From assembly GCF_032854445.1 (NCBI RefSeq), contig NC_088301.1:5500044-5564043 (forward strand): a stretch of DNA of 64,000 nt, in the 5' to 3' direction. This document shows, piece by piece, positions 46,911-59,672 of the stretch (position 1 is the stretch's first letter; each line of letters opens with the position of its first letter). Position numbers and translations under genes: made by a program. The stretch comes from Liolophura sinensis. Taxonomy: Eukaryota; Mollusca; Polyplacophora; Chitonida; Chitonidae. The notes under the pieces are model-generated. The model did no database searches and was not told the DNA's origin. It was given only the letters and a program-made list of their open reading frames with translations.

Positions 46911-49675
46911 ACAGATTTGCATTTTAAGGTCATTTAAAAAAAATGACAAATTTATTAAGAGTAAGACATTAAATCTAAACTAAAGTGTCTTATGAATTCA
47001 TTATTTGAAATGAATACATATAAAAACAATTATAAACCGCAAGGGTGAGGGCGAAAAAAAGACAACATGGGACACAAGAAACATAACTGAGTACGTAAAA
47101 CCCAAAAAAGGAGAGTAGGGTGGGATTTCCGAAATTAGCCATATTATGCAGCATGCACATACGTCCATCTCGGTTTACGTCTAAGCAGAAAAGGACCCCC
47201 AAGGCCTATAACACCGCCACGAGGCCACTGTATGTGTAAATATTGCCATGGCAGCATGAGCTAACCTGTGACGAGCGCGCACTTAGCAAACTCATGGGTA
47301 ATCTCTTATTCATATTATATTGACTGATGTTACCTGAAAGTATTTTGATTGTCTGATGTTACACTGAAAGTGTAATTGTGATTACTTGACTGTACTGCGA
47401 ATTTCACATGAAATACATGACCTGTATAAAAACAACAACGACAACACCAATATGGCGCAAAATATTAATAAATAACTGTCATCTTTGGTTTACCCGCACC
47501 TCTGCTGTTAATTTCTTATACAATGGCACATTACTGTGTGAGTATTCAGAGGAACTCTCGTATCGGCTGATCGAGTTGAGGCAAGCAATCACCACTATCG
47601 AACATTTGACCTAGAGATTTTTTTTCCTGACTTTGATTTCTCAGTCGTCCTACATGTCTTGTGCATATCTAACATTTTATTGTTAACGAAAATGAAATAT
47701 TCATGGGGTTATTTTTAATAAAGGTATGTGTTGTTGACGGTTGATTACAACATCAACAACAACAACAGTCAAATTTCAGTGATTGATTGTCAGAAAATTT
47801 TGGTGTAAAATGTACTCAATGTAGGCTTAGCACTAATAGTTCATGGAACAGGTGTATATTGCTGGAGTTTCTATGATCTTGCCTCAGTTAGAAACTATTT
47901 AGATATTTATTTCCGATCGAAATAATTCACGTCACTTCGTCGTGGTTTGTAAAGTCTCCCATGATGTTCTGCATTTCGGATTGGAGGCTTTGGAATCTAG
48001 GATTTTGATAATTACGAAAACGGCTCATGTGTTATATTGGTATAGTTAGAAAAAGCAGATTTTATAGTATCTGTGTTCTTCAAACTAAAATTTAATATAG
48101 CATTATTTGATAGAAATTACAGGACCTTTTTTTTGTTGACATAGGGAAATGACGTTATTTTAGCCATGTTTGCTTCGCGATCATAGTAAAATTATAGGCG
48201 GGACGCAGTAAGAGGCAAACTCTGTTCAATGCATGTCAGCCAGTCAAAATGTAGGATTTTTGGTGATTAACATGGCTTACTCTGTCTACACGCTGTAAAA
48301 GGGCATCGATCATGGCGAATGATCGATGCCTTTAACGTCGTACTTAACAGTTTTTCAGTCATATGACAACGAAAGAATCCTTAGAGCAAGGGGGCAGAGG
48401 ATTAGTTAGAAGATGCCACAGATGAAAATTTACAGTTACTGAAGTATACAGATGCAGGCAACTATACGGTCTAAAAGAAGACAAAAAAAAAAAAAAAAAT
48501 AAAAAAATAAAACAGCCTGTACATCAATGAGCAACCCAAAGGGGGATCAGCACAGAGATTTACCAGGGATCGCCGATCCTCCCAAGTGGAGCCGATCTTG
48601 ATTGACAGCGGACGGAGCATGTGTATTCGACCCTGAGGGAGATTTGCTCGGTCTGGCGGGAGATTTGCCTCGATCTGGCTGGAGATCAGTAATCTTCAGT
48701 ATGTTATGCAGGAAGGATTTTGTGTTTTACTGAAGGGACTGTGACTCTGTGGGATAGAGAGCTACTTCTCTTGCACTAAAATACACATAAGGATAATGGT
48801 TAGGTAGAAATTCCAGCACATATATTTGTCGTAATATTTTAAATTGCTGAAGACTCTTCACAGTCTATAGCTGTGTTAACAAGTCTCTCAGAGTTATTCC
48901 CCCTGAAACTCTCTCCCATAAATGGTGTTGCTGATTCTGATGGAGTTCTAGGATTTGATGATTTGACAGTATACATGTGAAAAAATGCATTTCACTGCTT
49001 AGTGTTCGAACTGAAAAAACTAATCTTCGGATCTTTTCTTATGCTGTTCTTGCTGATTTACTGAAATAAACAGAACTGAATTAATGATTGGAGTATTGAG
49101 AGTAAATCCATATTTCTGTGCTCTTGTCTCCAAATACTTGAGGTAAATATTGGTCTCATACGCTACCAAAATATAAAACTTTTTACCTCGGAGTCGATGG
49201 AGATTAACTGGTGATAAACAGAAAGCAAAGCCAGTACACTTCATCTCTAAACATCATAAGACTGTTTTTTTTTTTTTTTTTTTTAAATCAGCTACACTAC
49301 ATTTTATAATCGGAGACGGCTGTGAAAACAGAGGAGATAATTTTTAAGCCAGATCAAAGCCAGTGATAAAATGTACATGTGTTAATTTAATCGCACACTG
49401 TCCCATCATAAAAAAACTATTATAGCTCTGATATAATTGGTATAAAGATACTGCGACTCGATTGAACGAAAAATTTGCGCTTTTGATCGAGAGAGCATTT
49501 TTGGCCCGTTATTACTAAGCAACCATATGGTCATATAACTTTTATGGGCAAACCGACCAAATTTTATACTTCTGATTTGAAAACTTACAGAAATGTGCTG
49601 GGATTTTGAAATTTGCACTTTCTTATCGTATCTATCTGGTGCTGATTATCCGCTTTACCCACCAGGTCCTTTGTA

Positions 49676-49799
49676 TATTTTTTTTTTTCATTTATTAATT
49701 TATTTGATTTGTGTTTTACGATGTACTCAAGATTATTTCACTTATACGACGGCGACTAGCATTATGGTGGGAGGAAACCGGACAGAGCCGGGAAAGGGA
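49676..49799 (-). mobile_element. 5'-truncated SINE, minus strand (unit 3)
   Basis: Orthologue of 10457-10578, followed by a poly-G run. Confidence 0.8.
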
Positions 49800-50993
49800 G
49801 CGGGGGGGGGGGGTGGGGTTGAGTATTCAGAAATTTTTAAAAATAGTTGTAAACTGAAGGAATGATTTCAGTTAAACCAATGTCATAAAGTGCCCAACAT
49901 TTACGTTCTTGGAGTAGACATGGGCACATGCAACCCACAAACAAAAGCTCATAGGACTTTGGCACGTGGATTTTCGGCTCTGAGTGAAAACTGTGCACTT
50001 TAAGTTTAAGAAAGGGTTGTATCACAAAAAATTTCGTATACACGCTGGAATTTGTACACTTGACACGAATGATCAGTGACAGCAGTGGCGACTGTCTCGC
50101 CTCCTGGCAAACCACCACATCTGGGGTTCCCTTTAACCGTTCGTGTAAATTCTTAACTAACAACACAGTGGCTTAAGCATAATTAGATACAAACAATACA
50201 ATGAGGTAATTGTGGTTTTTAGAAATTATACATGTTGGTATTTATACGATATAATATGGGCCTATGTGCTAACTGGGAAATAGTCACACGTACCGCTGTC
50301 AATTTTCACAGGTTAGAATCAGGTGTGAATGGCTCAACGTAGTAGCATGATTTATAGAATTATTCGAATTTCTGATTTAATAACTAACTGCTCTGGCCTG
50401 TTAGCAGAAATATATTTATTCATAAATGAATAAGACTATATGCAGACTATATGCAGACTATATACGTTGAAAATCAATCAGCTTTACAAAACCATACAGT
50501 TTCCATTAACCTAAAGCTTTATAAACTGCCTTCTGACGGTACATAATTCCTATACAATCGATGCAGTAAAGGAATTATATCATTATTTACTGGACATATT
50601 GGAGACCAGTGAATCCTCCGATGACACATATTTCCTGAATCTGTATATTCCGCTCACTTTGATCGTATAACAAAAGGGACTTCATTTATGAATGGCAATA
50701 TTCCCAGAAAACCCTGTATATAGTATATGTAAGTGAAACTTTGAACTCCAGTCTTTACCATCAATAGTCACCGTTCAGAGTTTCTTAAGTTTTACCAAAC
50801 ACAACAGCCATTGGTTACAATTTTTTCGTCATAACGTGAAAGATGTATGGTGCAATATTATTTGTAAGTATATAAATCTACTTTCACTTAACACGGCACT
50901 TTTGGGATGTATAACAATTTTTAGTTTCCATAAAAACACATACTTAATGTAAAAGTTGCAATACTTTTTTATCTATTTTTTTCTTTTTGTTTT

Positions 50994-51222
50994 GATTGGT
51001 GTTTTACGCCGTACTCAATAATATAAGAATACACTTAAACCATGGCGGCCAGCATTATTGTGGGAAGACAATGGGCAGAACCCTGTGGGGAACCCACGAC
51101 ATCCACAGGTTGCTGGCGGACCTTCCCATGTACGGTCGGAGAACTCACAGCGACGGCATTGGTGGGAAGCTCCTGGGTCATTGCGCCGCGTTAGTGTTCT
51201 AACCCCTCGTCCACGGAGGCCC
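50994..51222 (-). mobile_element. Full-length diverged SINE, minus strand (unit 3)
   Basis: Orthologue of 11777-12005. Confidence 0.85.
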
Positions 51223-51861
51223 CATAATTGAGAGAGTTAGTGTAAATTCACGGTAAGTTAAGTTCACGGTATGAACTGCATGTAACTGTCTCCGTATTCC
51301 CCAGTACAGAACATACAGAACATATAGAAAATTGTTTTCAGAAACCAATTAAGTGCCAAGTGAGGCAGCAACAAGTATCATTTTTAAAGTTTTAAGCATG
51401 ACCTTACCTGGGTTTGACCCCAGATCTTCCGATTTCGTGGCGGACGCTCAAACCAATAAACCACCAAACAACCCATATGACAACCTAAAAGAGCACAATA
51501 CAACACTGCCCTTGACACTGCGCATGGTTGGAATATTACAACTCGCTAAACACAAATTCAATATCATAAAGGACACTCTTCCATACAGTTGAAGTATAAC
51601 ACCCTACATGACACTTCCCACAATTACCGTATAAGACATTCAACAACACTTACCCATTAACTTCATGCCACCTCACATAGATGTAGCGCTTCACACGGTT
51701 TGAACAAACTCCATGCAGTGGGACAACTTACACTAGTGTCTCTGCAAATTGACTACATCGCTTTAATTTCCTAAAATCCACCACTAAATCTATACTGCCG
51801 TGAGATCATATACTACAAGAGATAAAATAAAATTGATTTAGTAAGGTTATTATACTAAGTT

Positions 51862-52097
51862 GGTTAGCGCGCTAGTGCAGCGTAATGACCCAGTAGTCTC
51901 TTACCAATGCGGTCGCTGGGAGTTCAAGTCCAGCTCATGCTGGCTTCCTCTCCGGCCGTACGTTGGAAGGTTTGCGGATGGTCGTGGGTTTTCCCCCGGG
52001 CTGTGCCCGGTTTCCACCCACCATAATGCTGGCCGCCGTTGTATAAGTGAAATATTCTTGAGCACGGCGTAAAACACCAATCAAATAAAGAAAAAAT
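51862..52097 (+). mobile_element. tRNA-derived SINE (unit 3, second locus)
   Basis: Orthologue of 12646-12892. Confidence 0.9.
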
Positions 52098-53043
52098 GCA
52101 TGTATGTTATACTAAAACGTGTGAAGATCTTCAAATATAACAGTGTCACTAACAGGGTTTACAGTTAAGTGAGAGTAATTTAGGTACCTGATGTCGCCCT
52201 CCATCAAACATGTTGATCTCCGCCCAGTACCCAACATGCCATTGGTTGTAAATAATTCTGATGTCACCGCGGGAAATGGGTACTTGCCTTCGAAACAGAA
52301 CTAATGGGCTTAAACATTATGGATTAGAAAAAGTGCTCGAATTTTATTTTCCTTGCAAGAATATGAACTTCCAAAATATTGCTGTTACGTGTCACTGACC
52401 AGCAGCAATTTTGATAGCGAGTATGATTGATTTTATTTAAATATTGTTGAATATAGGCGACAAGCTAAAAGAAGTAGACGATAGAAAGATCTATAATGGC
52501 TTTACTGCCTCGTTGCAATGTTGAAATATGGAGCAAACACAAGGGAGGAATGATAATTGGCAGTTCTTCCAATCTGATTGTGCCTAATGCAGTGGCACAC
52601 ACAATGTCATATGACATAAATAATCCTCCTTGTTTCATGTATATCTCTATACGCCAACCTGCTGTGTTTATGCAGTCAGTCACCATTCCTGGCCAGGTTC
52701 TAGTGAAACGTCCAACATCCGGAAGACGAATGCTGGATTCAAACATTTGGATGTGATCAGTGTTTCTTAACGAGATTTTGAATGTTGTGAAATCACCAGT
52801 CGTATCAGTCGACCAGTGGAAGATGCTCTAGGGTGTTGGTGATTGACACGTGACCAAGTAAGAAGATAAGCAGATCCGTGGGTAGGGAAGTTGAGTAGAT
52901 TATTGCTACACTCCTATTCACAATAGCCCCAAACATCAGGTAACTTTGTACTGTCAGCAGAGGCATGCACATATGAACTGTAGACCGTCAAGAGCATAAG
53001 AAAAGTCGGTTAACTTATAATGAGACAACAAGGTGTATAAACG

Positions 53044-53049
53044 TTTATT
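53044..53049 (-). promoter_or_regulatory. Copy D poly(A) signal AATAAA
   Basis: AATAAA about 185 nt downstream of the TAA at 53233, in a context identical to copies B and C. Confidence 0.6.
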
Positions 53050-53232
53050 TGTGTTGATGAAGGTAAATATGTTGAAGTATTCTTCGATTTTTTCATCTGG
53101 TATGTTATTGTACACATGCTTCTTTGCTACAACATCTCAGTGTAATGTATTTAATCGCATAAGTGTGAAAGCAAAACATTCAATACTTCAGAGATAATAC
53201 CAGCTATTACATTACCAAATCAACTGAAAAGA

Positions 53233-53726
53233 TTATTTTGTGCAAACGACACAGGTAATCTCATAACCGTCCACATATGGTGGACAAGGTAGTGAGCCAC
53301 ACGCCGCCTCCACCACGTACAGGAGATTTCCATTGAGGTTGGAAGCGGTGGCGGGATGAGTATCTGGATCCTGATCCACGCACACGTACTCAGACTTGTG
53401 GTACGTGTGGTGTTGGGACATAAGAAACCCCAGGTACTCCACGGTCCATCCCGATGGACACTCGAGTCGGGCTGGGATCATCAGATGACTCAACCTTCCC
53501 GAAGTATAGCACACAGCACACTGAGCCTCTCTGTCATGAGGGACGACACCCCCCGAGTTTGTTGTGTAGAAGACATCATTCCCAGAACTTATCTGAAACT
53601 CAGTTCCATACACATACGATTTGGATTGATGTCCAGGGTAGGTTTTGTTGAACTGGGGATCCAGTGGGAGACACAACTGGTTAGCTCCACTTCCTGTATG
53701 CTTGTAGTAAGAGCCAGCCATTATAC
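53233..53726 (-). CDS. Copy D exon 6 (C-terminal Cys-rich domain), intact
   Basis: 494 nt, from TTTAG|GTATAATG to TAA at 53233-53235, encoding 163 residues without interruption. Key motifs are GSYYKHTGSGANQLCL, QCAVCY, LECPSGWTVEYLGFLM, YVCVDQDPDTHP, EAACGSLPCPPYVDG and ITCVVCTK. Nine of the ten domain cysteines lie here. Confidence 0.93.
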
Positions 53727-56700
53727 CTAAAGATAAAGCACATTTGAAATTAATAGAAAAGATACAGCTACTTCTTGTAGCTTTGAGCCCGTAAACGATG
53801 TGCACAAACCTATGTTCATAAGAATATCCAGTGGTGTCACACACATGGACGCTTGACACCTCATCACTTGATGTGTAGGTACTACAAGCAGCTCAGTAGT
53901 ACTGCATTAGTTCACAAAAAAGCCGTTATTGTATAGTACTATTGTTCTGGTACACTTCAGGACATAATGACTCCTCGTTGTGGTATAATTTGAAAATTGT
54001 TAAGTTCGACGTTAAACAATACACAAGCCTACATATCTATAAACGTAGATACATACGTACATGCATACATGCGTACGTACCTACATACGTATATACCTAC
54101 GTACATACATACATTCATACCAATTCACCTACATACCTATGTACAAATATACGTACATAAGTATATACCTATATACCTGCATACATACATACATACATAC
54201 ATACATGCGTACATACATAGGTATATACACACATACATACATACATACTTACATATATACATACATACAAATGTACACGCATACATACATACGTACATAC
54301 GAAAACGCATACGTAGATAAATACATACGTACATACCTACAACATACATACGTACATACCTGCCTACAGACATACACCCATATCTATACACCTACATACA
54401 TACGTACAAATATACGTACATAAGTATATATCTATATACATACATACGTACATACGAGCATACATTCATGCGTATATATCTACACACCTACATACCTACC
54501 TACCTACATACATGCGTGGATACCCGTATACCTAGCTACATATATACGTACATACGTAAATACATAAATACCTACATAAATACATATGTACATAGATATG
54601 TACATATCTAAATACATACAAACGTAATTACATACGTTGTACCTCCATACGTACATAGATACATATATACATACCCTTATACCTACATACGTACATACCC
54701 ACATACCTACATACTTACAAACATACATATGTACTTACCTACATTTATACGTAAGTACCAACATACCTGGATACAGACATACATATATACCTACATATCT
54801 ACACACCTACATGCCTACCTACCTACCTACATACATAAATACATATGAGCTTATGAGTTTATTACAGGACAGCAGGGGATGTTCACTACCATCAGTCTAT
54901 TGTACTTCAGTGGCTTATGTGCACAGCCGTTGGTTATTACACCTTGTTAGTTTATGTGTACGTTTATTCGTCTTTTTCATCTCAGCAACTTGTTCCTGTC
55001 TCGCTTGTCGCTCAGTTCTGAGAAGTTAGAGCAAGGGGACATGACTGGTTAGCTTTGTTTCAATATAATGTGACTGGCAAGGGTGGGTTGTCATGTTTGG
55101 TGTCTTCGGCGTGATAGAAACTGAGGAGGGCAAAGATTTGTTTTGAAAAACAAATTGATGACAAAAGACGGACCTAAGCTTAAGGTCGTCGTATGTTTGT
55201 TTGGAGACACAGCCACTGTTTTGTGTGCACGTGTTATATGGTGACGTAAGCACTTGGAAAAACGCATTTGTTTGTGTACTTGTTATACCTTAAAGAGAGA
55301 ACGACCACACTTGTGTGTGGTGAAGTCAACAGGAGAAGCAATAACAATCTACAAGAGATTTGAAATTTTAACTTCAGTCTATGATCGCTTTGCAATCTCG
55401 GGGCCAGCTCTTATATGATGACGTCAAAAGGAGAGCACACCACATTAGGGTGTTATTTAGGGTCTATGCTGACGTCAGTACAGGGACGACCATCAGCAAG
55501 AGTGAATGCCGAATGAGAAAGATGCTAGTCTGTCAATCCTTAGGTCACGTAAGCTGTTAGTTCAGTTCTAATCTCAGAAAATATCTAAAGGCTCTTACTA
55601 ATCGTAACTCTTGAAAATTTTTGTGCAACTTAGCTGCAATATGCTTATTTTTTACCTGAATATAATCTTTGCGAATGATCCGGACAGATATTTCTTCCCC
55701 AGCGGGTGTAGACCACTCCTCCTGAAAATCGGTAAAACACACTGGAATGACTAGCTAATACTAAAATCAACAGGTACTTTTAAGCACGGTGTGGCTATGT
55801 TTTGGCAAAGTGAAGCGTCACTTCTGATGTCTTTAGCATAATGTTACAGTGAGACAGCATTAATATGTCGACACTGTCCAGATCTGCTACCAGTACATCT
55901 CAGTCGTGATATATAATATAAGGGTATAAACGACGTTAAACACAAAGTCAGGGAAAAATTATGCAGGATTTTTACTTATTCGCTAGTTACAACAGGTCGA
56001 GTATTGATATCATATACTTGGTCATTTGGTTTACAAACCCCTATTTTACAGCAAGCATATTTAAATTTTATTTACTTTCATAACCTGGCTTAACCTTCAA
56101 GATCAGTATATAGCTACTAAATAAAAGATACAGGAAAACCAAATTGGACACGACCACGTCAAATTGCTCAGTAGTGATAAAATGTATATGTTCTTATATT
56201 ACAATAGAAAAGCCAACTAACAGAATCATTTCAATTGCTGCTAAAAGTATTGGTCATTCATTGCCCATTTACTATAAATGTCAAAATCCTGTTTTAAAAT
56301 AACTATATGAACACTATATTCATGTCTTCCCGTTTTCTCATATTTTTACATATTATGCTTTCTTACCATGACTTATGGAGTTTGTGTCCTCCTCTGTTCT
56401 CATTGTACCGTCTCCGGTGTTCACACCAGAACGGCCGATGTTGGCAGAAGCCAATCGTCCTACGAGAGTCTGGAAAATCTTGTCCAATTGATTGTCCAGA
56501 TTTATCAAACTCTGAGGCCCCTGGGAGGGACAAACATTTACACGTACATGTAAATTGTCGTGATTTGAATGCTTGCATGAGATGCACATTTTTTATGTTT
56601 ATGTTATGACAAGAGGCCGTGAAAAAAGCAAATCTCTATGTGATATTCGTACTTTTAATATGCTGTCGATTATTGCATCAAACGCCCTCACTGTAAGTGT

Positions 56701-59575
56701 TTAATTCTTAAAATGAGTATAAAATTTAATTCTCTTGTAAGTAAATATGCATAGAATGTTCAGAATATGTTACACTCTGTTTTGTAATTGTGTCTTGTTC
56801 GTCTCTCCCCAGGGGCTATGGTCTGTATATTTATGGTCATGAATTCTATGGCCACGCTGGACAGGTAAAATTGCGCAATTAAAGCGTACATGGGACACAT
56901 ATTTTCAAATATCATTAAAAATTGATGCAATAGAGTCCATTTCTTTTAGCCCTCGACCTATATATACCTGTTTGTAAAATCAGCCATGCTCGCTACTAAA
57001 GTGGATTTTAGTCAGTGACACGTTGCAACCTAAGCTGTACACATGGATGTTGGAAATTGATATTCTTGCACAGAAAATGAAGCTAGAATACTTTTTACTA
57101 ATTCATGACATTAACTGGATAAGCTTGATTTTGAGAGCAAGAACGCATTGTCGCGATCGGGTAAAGTCATAATTATTCAAAATCCAGTGACATGTTGGAT
57201 AATGGAAGGAATTGAATATGTGTTGACAAAAGGCGACACTAGTTACTTAAAGAGATATGGAATTTCATCTAAACCCTGTATCTGACACTGGCATATTTGA
57301 CATTGTTTGCACGTTTTAGTATAATTTGACCTTTATAAATGCATTTTATTTCAGCTGTTGTAGTATATGATCTCACAGGAGTATGGTATTAGAGTTGAAT
57401 GTTAAAAAATTGAAAAATAGAGTTCCTGGTGTTGAAACCAGACTCTAGGGAGTTGCAACATTATGAAATAAAAATTGTATTTTAATGCATTTTATTTGCA
57501 ATAGTTTAGACGAACACCATATCAATTTGTAGAGATTTGTGGTGTTAGGTGTCACCAACGAGAGGCAGTTTTGGAAAACGAATAAGACTGAATGTACAGA
57601 CCGTTGCGATTGGCTAAAAGAAACAAACTAGAGCATGGTTTACGATTTGAATACTGATTTCATTTATTCACCCAGAACATTCCTTGGGTCTTACCAACAT
57701 CACCGAAAGCTCTTTGCATGCTTCCTTCCTAATTTCATATTTTTTTTATACTTTCTTAATTCTTTGGTGGTTGGTCTGAACCATCGTTTTGGAAATTTGC
57801 GTTGTCAATATTCACCTGCCACGTTTAATTTCGTTGTCGGCCAGTATACAAATGACTGTTTCGACGCAAAGATTCTATGTATTTTAAGTATTAGATTTGT
57901 TTACGCTGCAGTGAAATCGCAATGTTTGAATAGCCCGTACCTTCCACTACGAATTATGAGAAGATAAGGCTTCTGAATTGATCTTTTAAGAGTATTTCTT
58001 ACTTTTGGAAGAAGAATATGGGAATGGAATATGTTAGGCTCACTCTTCACCAGAATTCAGTTAAGCTCTGCTTCACAAATTATGACGTACTGAGTCCCCT
58101 CCACCCTCACAAACCCTGCCGTCTTGATCTCCAAATTTTAGAGAGTACATATGTGTGCCAGTAAACCCCCAACTCCACAAGAGCTACAGAAAGACCAGAG
58201 TGCGGTATGATGAGTGCACATCTTCTTGACAATAGTTTCATGTACTGCAGACATGTTCAGCACGTGCAGACATATTTGGCACGTGCAGACATATCTATCG
58301 CGTATTATTCAGAGGGCAGACATAAATGCATTTTTTTAACATGCTAGAAACGAAGAGGCAATTTTCACTGATACAAGTCTCGTCTATGATTTGGGATTTA
58401 TATATACCTAAGTGCTAGTATTTCTCATTTGCCCTTCGTGGTTATATTTAGATGTCTCCATTTGTGTGGAACAAAATCAATTGAAGGACTGCCGTCAGAC
58501 GGAAACCAGTACACATCATAATGACAACTGCAATTATCGCATAATTCACGTTGTTAATACACACCGCCAATGTCAGATATCTTGGCAGGAAGCCAAAGTA
58601 CTGTTGTTTCGTCATAGTAATTGATATGTTCAATAAATATTATAGGGATGGGCGATTAGCTTCGTAATTACTTACTGGAGGCCCTTTCTCTCCCGCGGGT
58701 CCGGGCGGCCCATAAGGCCCCTGGATTCCGTCTCGTCCATCCCGACCATCCCGACCATCCCGACCCGGAAGTCCACAACAATCAGCGGGAGCAGCTTTAA
58801 GCCAAGGTGAAAAACTCGTATGTTGCCCATTTTTGAAATTTTACAAATTAACGGCAAAGCTATAAGAAAATCTAAAAACTAATCATACCGTGACGCTGTG
58901 GTGGTCTTTATCCAGTGTAGAGGTTAACAGCAACGTGTTTAGGAAAAAGTGGAGTTGTATATGAGTAACCAGTATTGCCAGACAAGGATTAATGCAAACT
59001 GTAGTTTCCTGTATTTAGAGAACATGTCGTGAACAGGTGAATAATTTGAATGGGCGCAATGTTCAACGGAAACAGAGCTGTTGGACAGCATAAAGAAAAC
59101 TTTCATGGTGCAATGAAGAGAAACGCTATCCGATCATTTATTCTTGGCAAATTTAGTGGTTAAGTGTTAAGTTTTATCATCGACATGGCAATAGTTCAGA
59201 AATATGATAATGTTAAAGTCTCTTGCCTGAAGCTGATCTTTCCACTCTACTCTCTTCTTGAGTGACATCTTTACTTCTCCCGTCTGCTGATAGACCCTGA
59301 TATAAAAATAGTAGATGAAGTATATTTCTGCCTCCCCGAGTTTTAATGAACAAGGAAATAAGACCTACACCCAGATTCCAAGTCACTGATTTGCACCTAT
59401 TTCAACTATTTTAGTTCTTATTCGGAAAATCGATTTGAAAAGAAACTGTTCGCAGCTGCTGTAGATTATGGTGTAGGCAATTGTATGTGTCAATCGTCGA
59501 TTAGTGCAACTATAAATCACTTTCACTCACCTGACCAATCAGAAAGGTGCACAACAAGAAGACAACGATAATCAT
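53233..59575 (-). CDS. Short-chain collagen C4-like protein, copy D (intact)
   Basis: This is a predicted secreted extracellular-matrix protein of 315 aa from six exons (59531-59575, 59227-59296, 58676-58794, 56367-56520, 55656-55721, 53233-53726). Domain order: signal peptide (about 1-19); charged linker (to about 39); Cys-Cys (44-45); 12 Gly-X-Y triplets (about 46-81); Leu/Ile heptad-like segment (about 83-102) that could nucleate trimerisation; spacer; then a C-terminal domain from VVYTRWGR (about 132) to the end with ten Cys, finishing CPPYVDGYEITCVVCTK. That ending and VYxRWGR are hallmarks of proteins annotated as short-chain collagen C4-like in molluscs and related to sponge spongin short-chain collagens. 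All introns are GT-AG except intron 2 (GC-AG). There is a TATA box upstream and an AATAAA downstream. The exact biological role is unknown. Confidence 0.9.
53969..54020 (+). mobile_element. SINE 3' tail remnant next to microsatellite (unit 3)
   Basis: Same remnant and junction as in units 1 and 2. Confidence 0.6.
54026..54845. repeat. ATAC-type microsatellite, intron 5 of copy D (shortest)
   Basis: About 0.8 kb, mostly the degenerate flanks. The pure ATAC core has contracted to a few dozen bases near 54180-54207. Confidence 0.97.
55419..55477. promoter_or_regulatory. Paired CRE octamers in intron 5 (copy D)
   Basis: TGACGTCA at 55419-55426 and 55470-55477, with the same 51-nt spacing. Confidence 0.35.
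55656..55721 (-). CDS. Copy D exon 5
   Basis: 66 nt between TTTTCAG| and |GTAAAAAA. It encodes GGVVYTRWGRNICPDHSQRL and YS, phase 1 to 1. Confidence 0.9.
56367..56520 (-). CDS. Copy D exon 4 (coiled-coil-like linker)
   Basis: 154 nt. It completes the collagen repeat with GPQ, then SLINLDNQLDKIFQTLVGRL and the spacer ASANIGRSGVNTGDGTMR and following residues. Phase 0 to phase 1. Confidence 0.88.
58247..58295. repeat. Short direct repeat with two CACGTG E-boxes (intron 3, copy D)
   Basis: Same GCACGTGCAGACATAT tandem as in copies B and C. Confidence 0.5.
58676..58794 (-). CDS. Copy D exon 3 (collagenous)
   Basis: 119 nt after a TTAAAG acceptor, where the other copies have TTATAG. The junction residue is Ala. 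It encodes APADCC, GLP, four GRD, GIQ, GPY, GPP, GPA, GEK and GPP, with donor CCA|GTAAGT in phase 0. Confidence 0.9.
59227..59296 (-). CDS. Copy D exon 2
   Basis: 70 nt between ATCAG| and the GC donor |GCAAGAG. It encodes GLSADGRSKDVTQEESRVER plus SAS; the phase 1 G is completed by exon 3. Confidence 0.82.
59531..59575 (-). CDS. Copy D exon 1 (signal peptide)
   Basis: ATG at 59575 with A at -3, 15 codons, reading MIIVVFLLCTFLIGQ. Donor CAG|GTGAGTG in phase 0. The TATA box lies 90 nt upstream. Confidence 0.87.
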
Positions 59576-59664
59576 CTTCAACACACTTGTAAAGCTACAG
59601 TATATTGGCTGTATCTACAGAACGGTAGCAAGTTTTAGTTTGGCTAGGTGAAATCAACAGAGTG

Positions 59665-59672
59665 TATTTATA
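59665..59672 (-). promoter_or_regulatory. Copy D TATA box
   Basis: CTTATAAATAC on the minus strand, 90 nt upstream of ATG 59575. The predicted start site is near 59640, giving a 5' UTR of about 65 nt. Confidence 0.7.

Larger units (their letters stand above)
39675..53043. other. Intergenic block, unit 3
   Basis: Same order of elements as 954-13825, with the expanded 94-bp VNTR and without the private SINE. No gene recognised. Confidence 0.7.
38828..58733. repeat. Tandem segmental duplication, unit 3 (~19.9 kb)
   Basis: Collinear with units 1 and 2. It is the longest unit because its 94-bp VNTR is expanded to ten units (42405-43340). It retains the 0.95-kb segment missing from unit 2 and has the shortest ATAC microsatellite (54026-54845). 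It contains exons 1-2 and part of exon 3 of copy C, and exons 6-4 plus most of exon 3 of copy D. Confidence 0.95.

Noticed and set aside
58672-58857. Minus-strand frame with VGMVGMVGM across collagen exon 3 (copy D)
   Set aside because: It is the wrong reading frame of exon 3. The phase dictated by exons 2 and 4 gives the Gly-Arg-Asp triplets.
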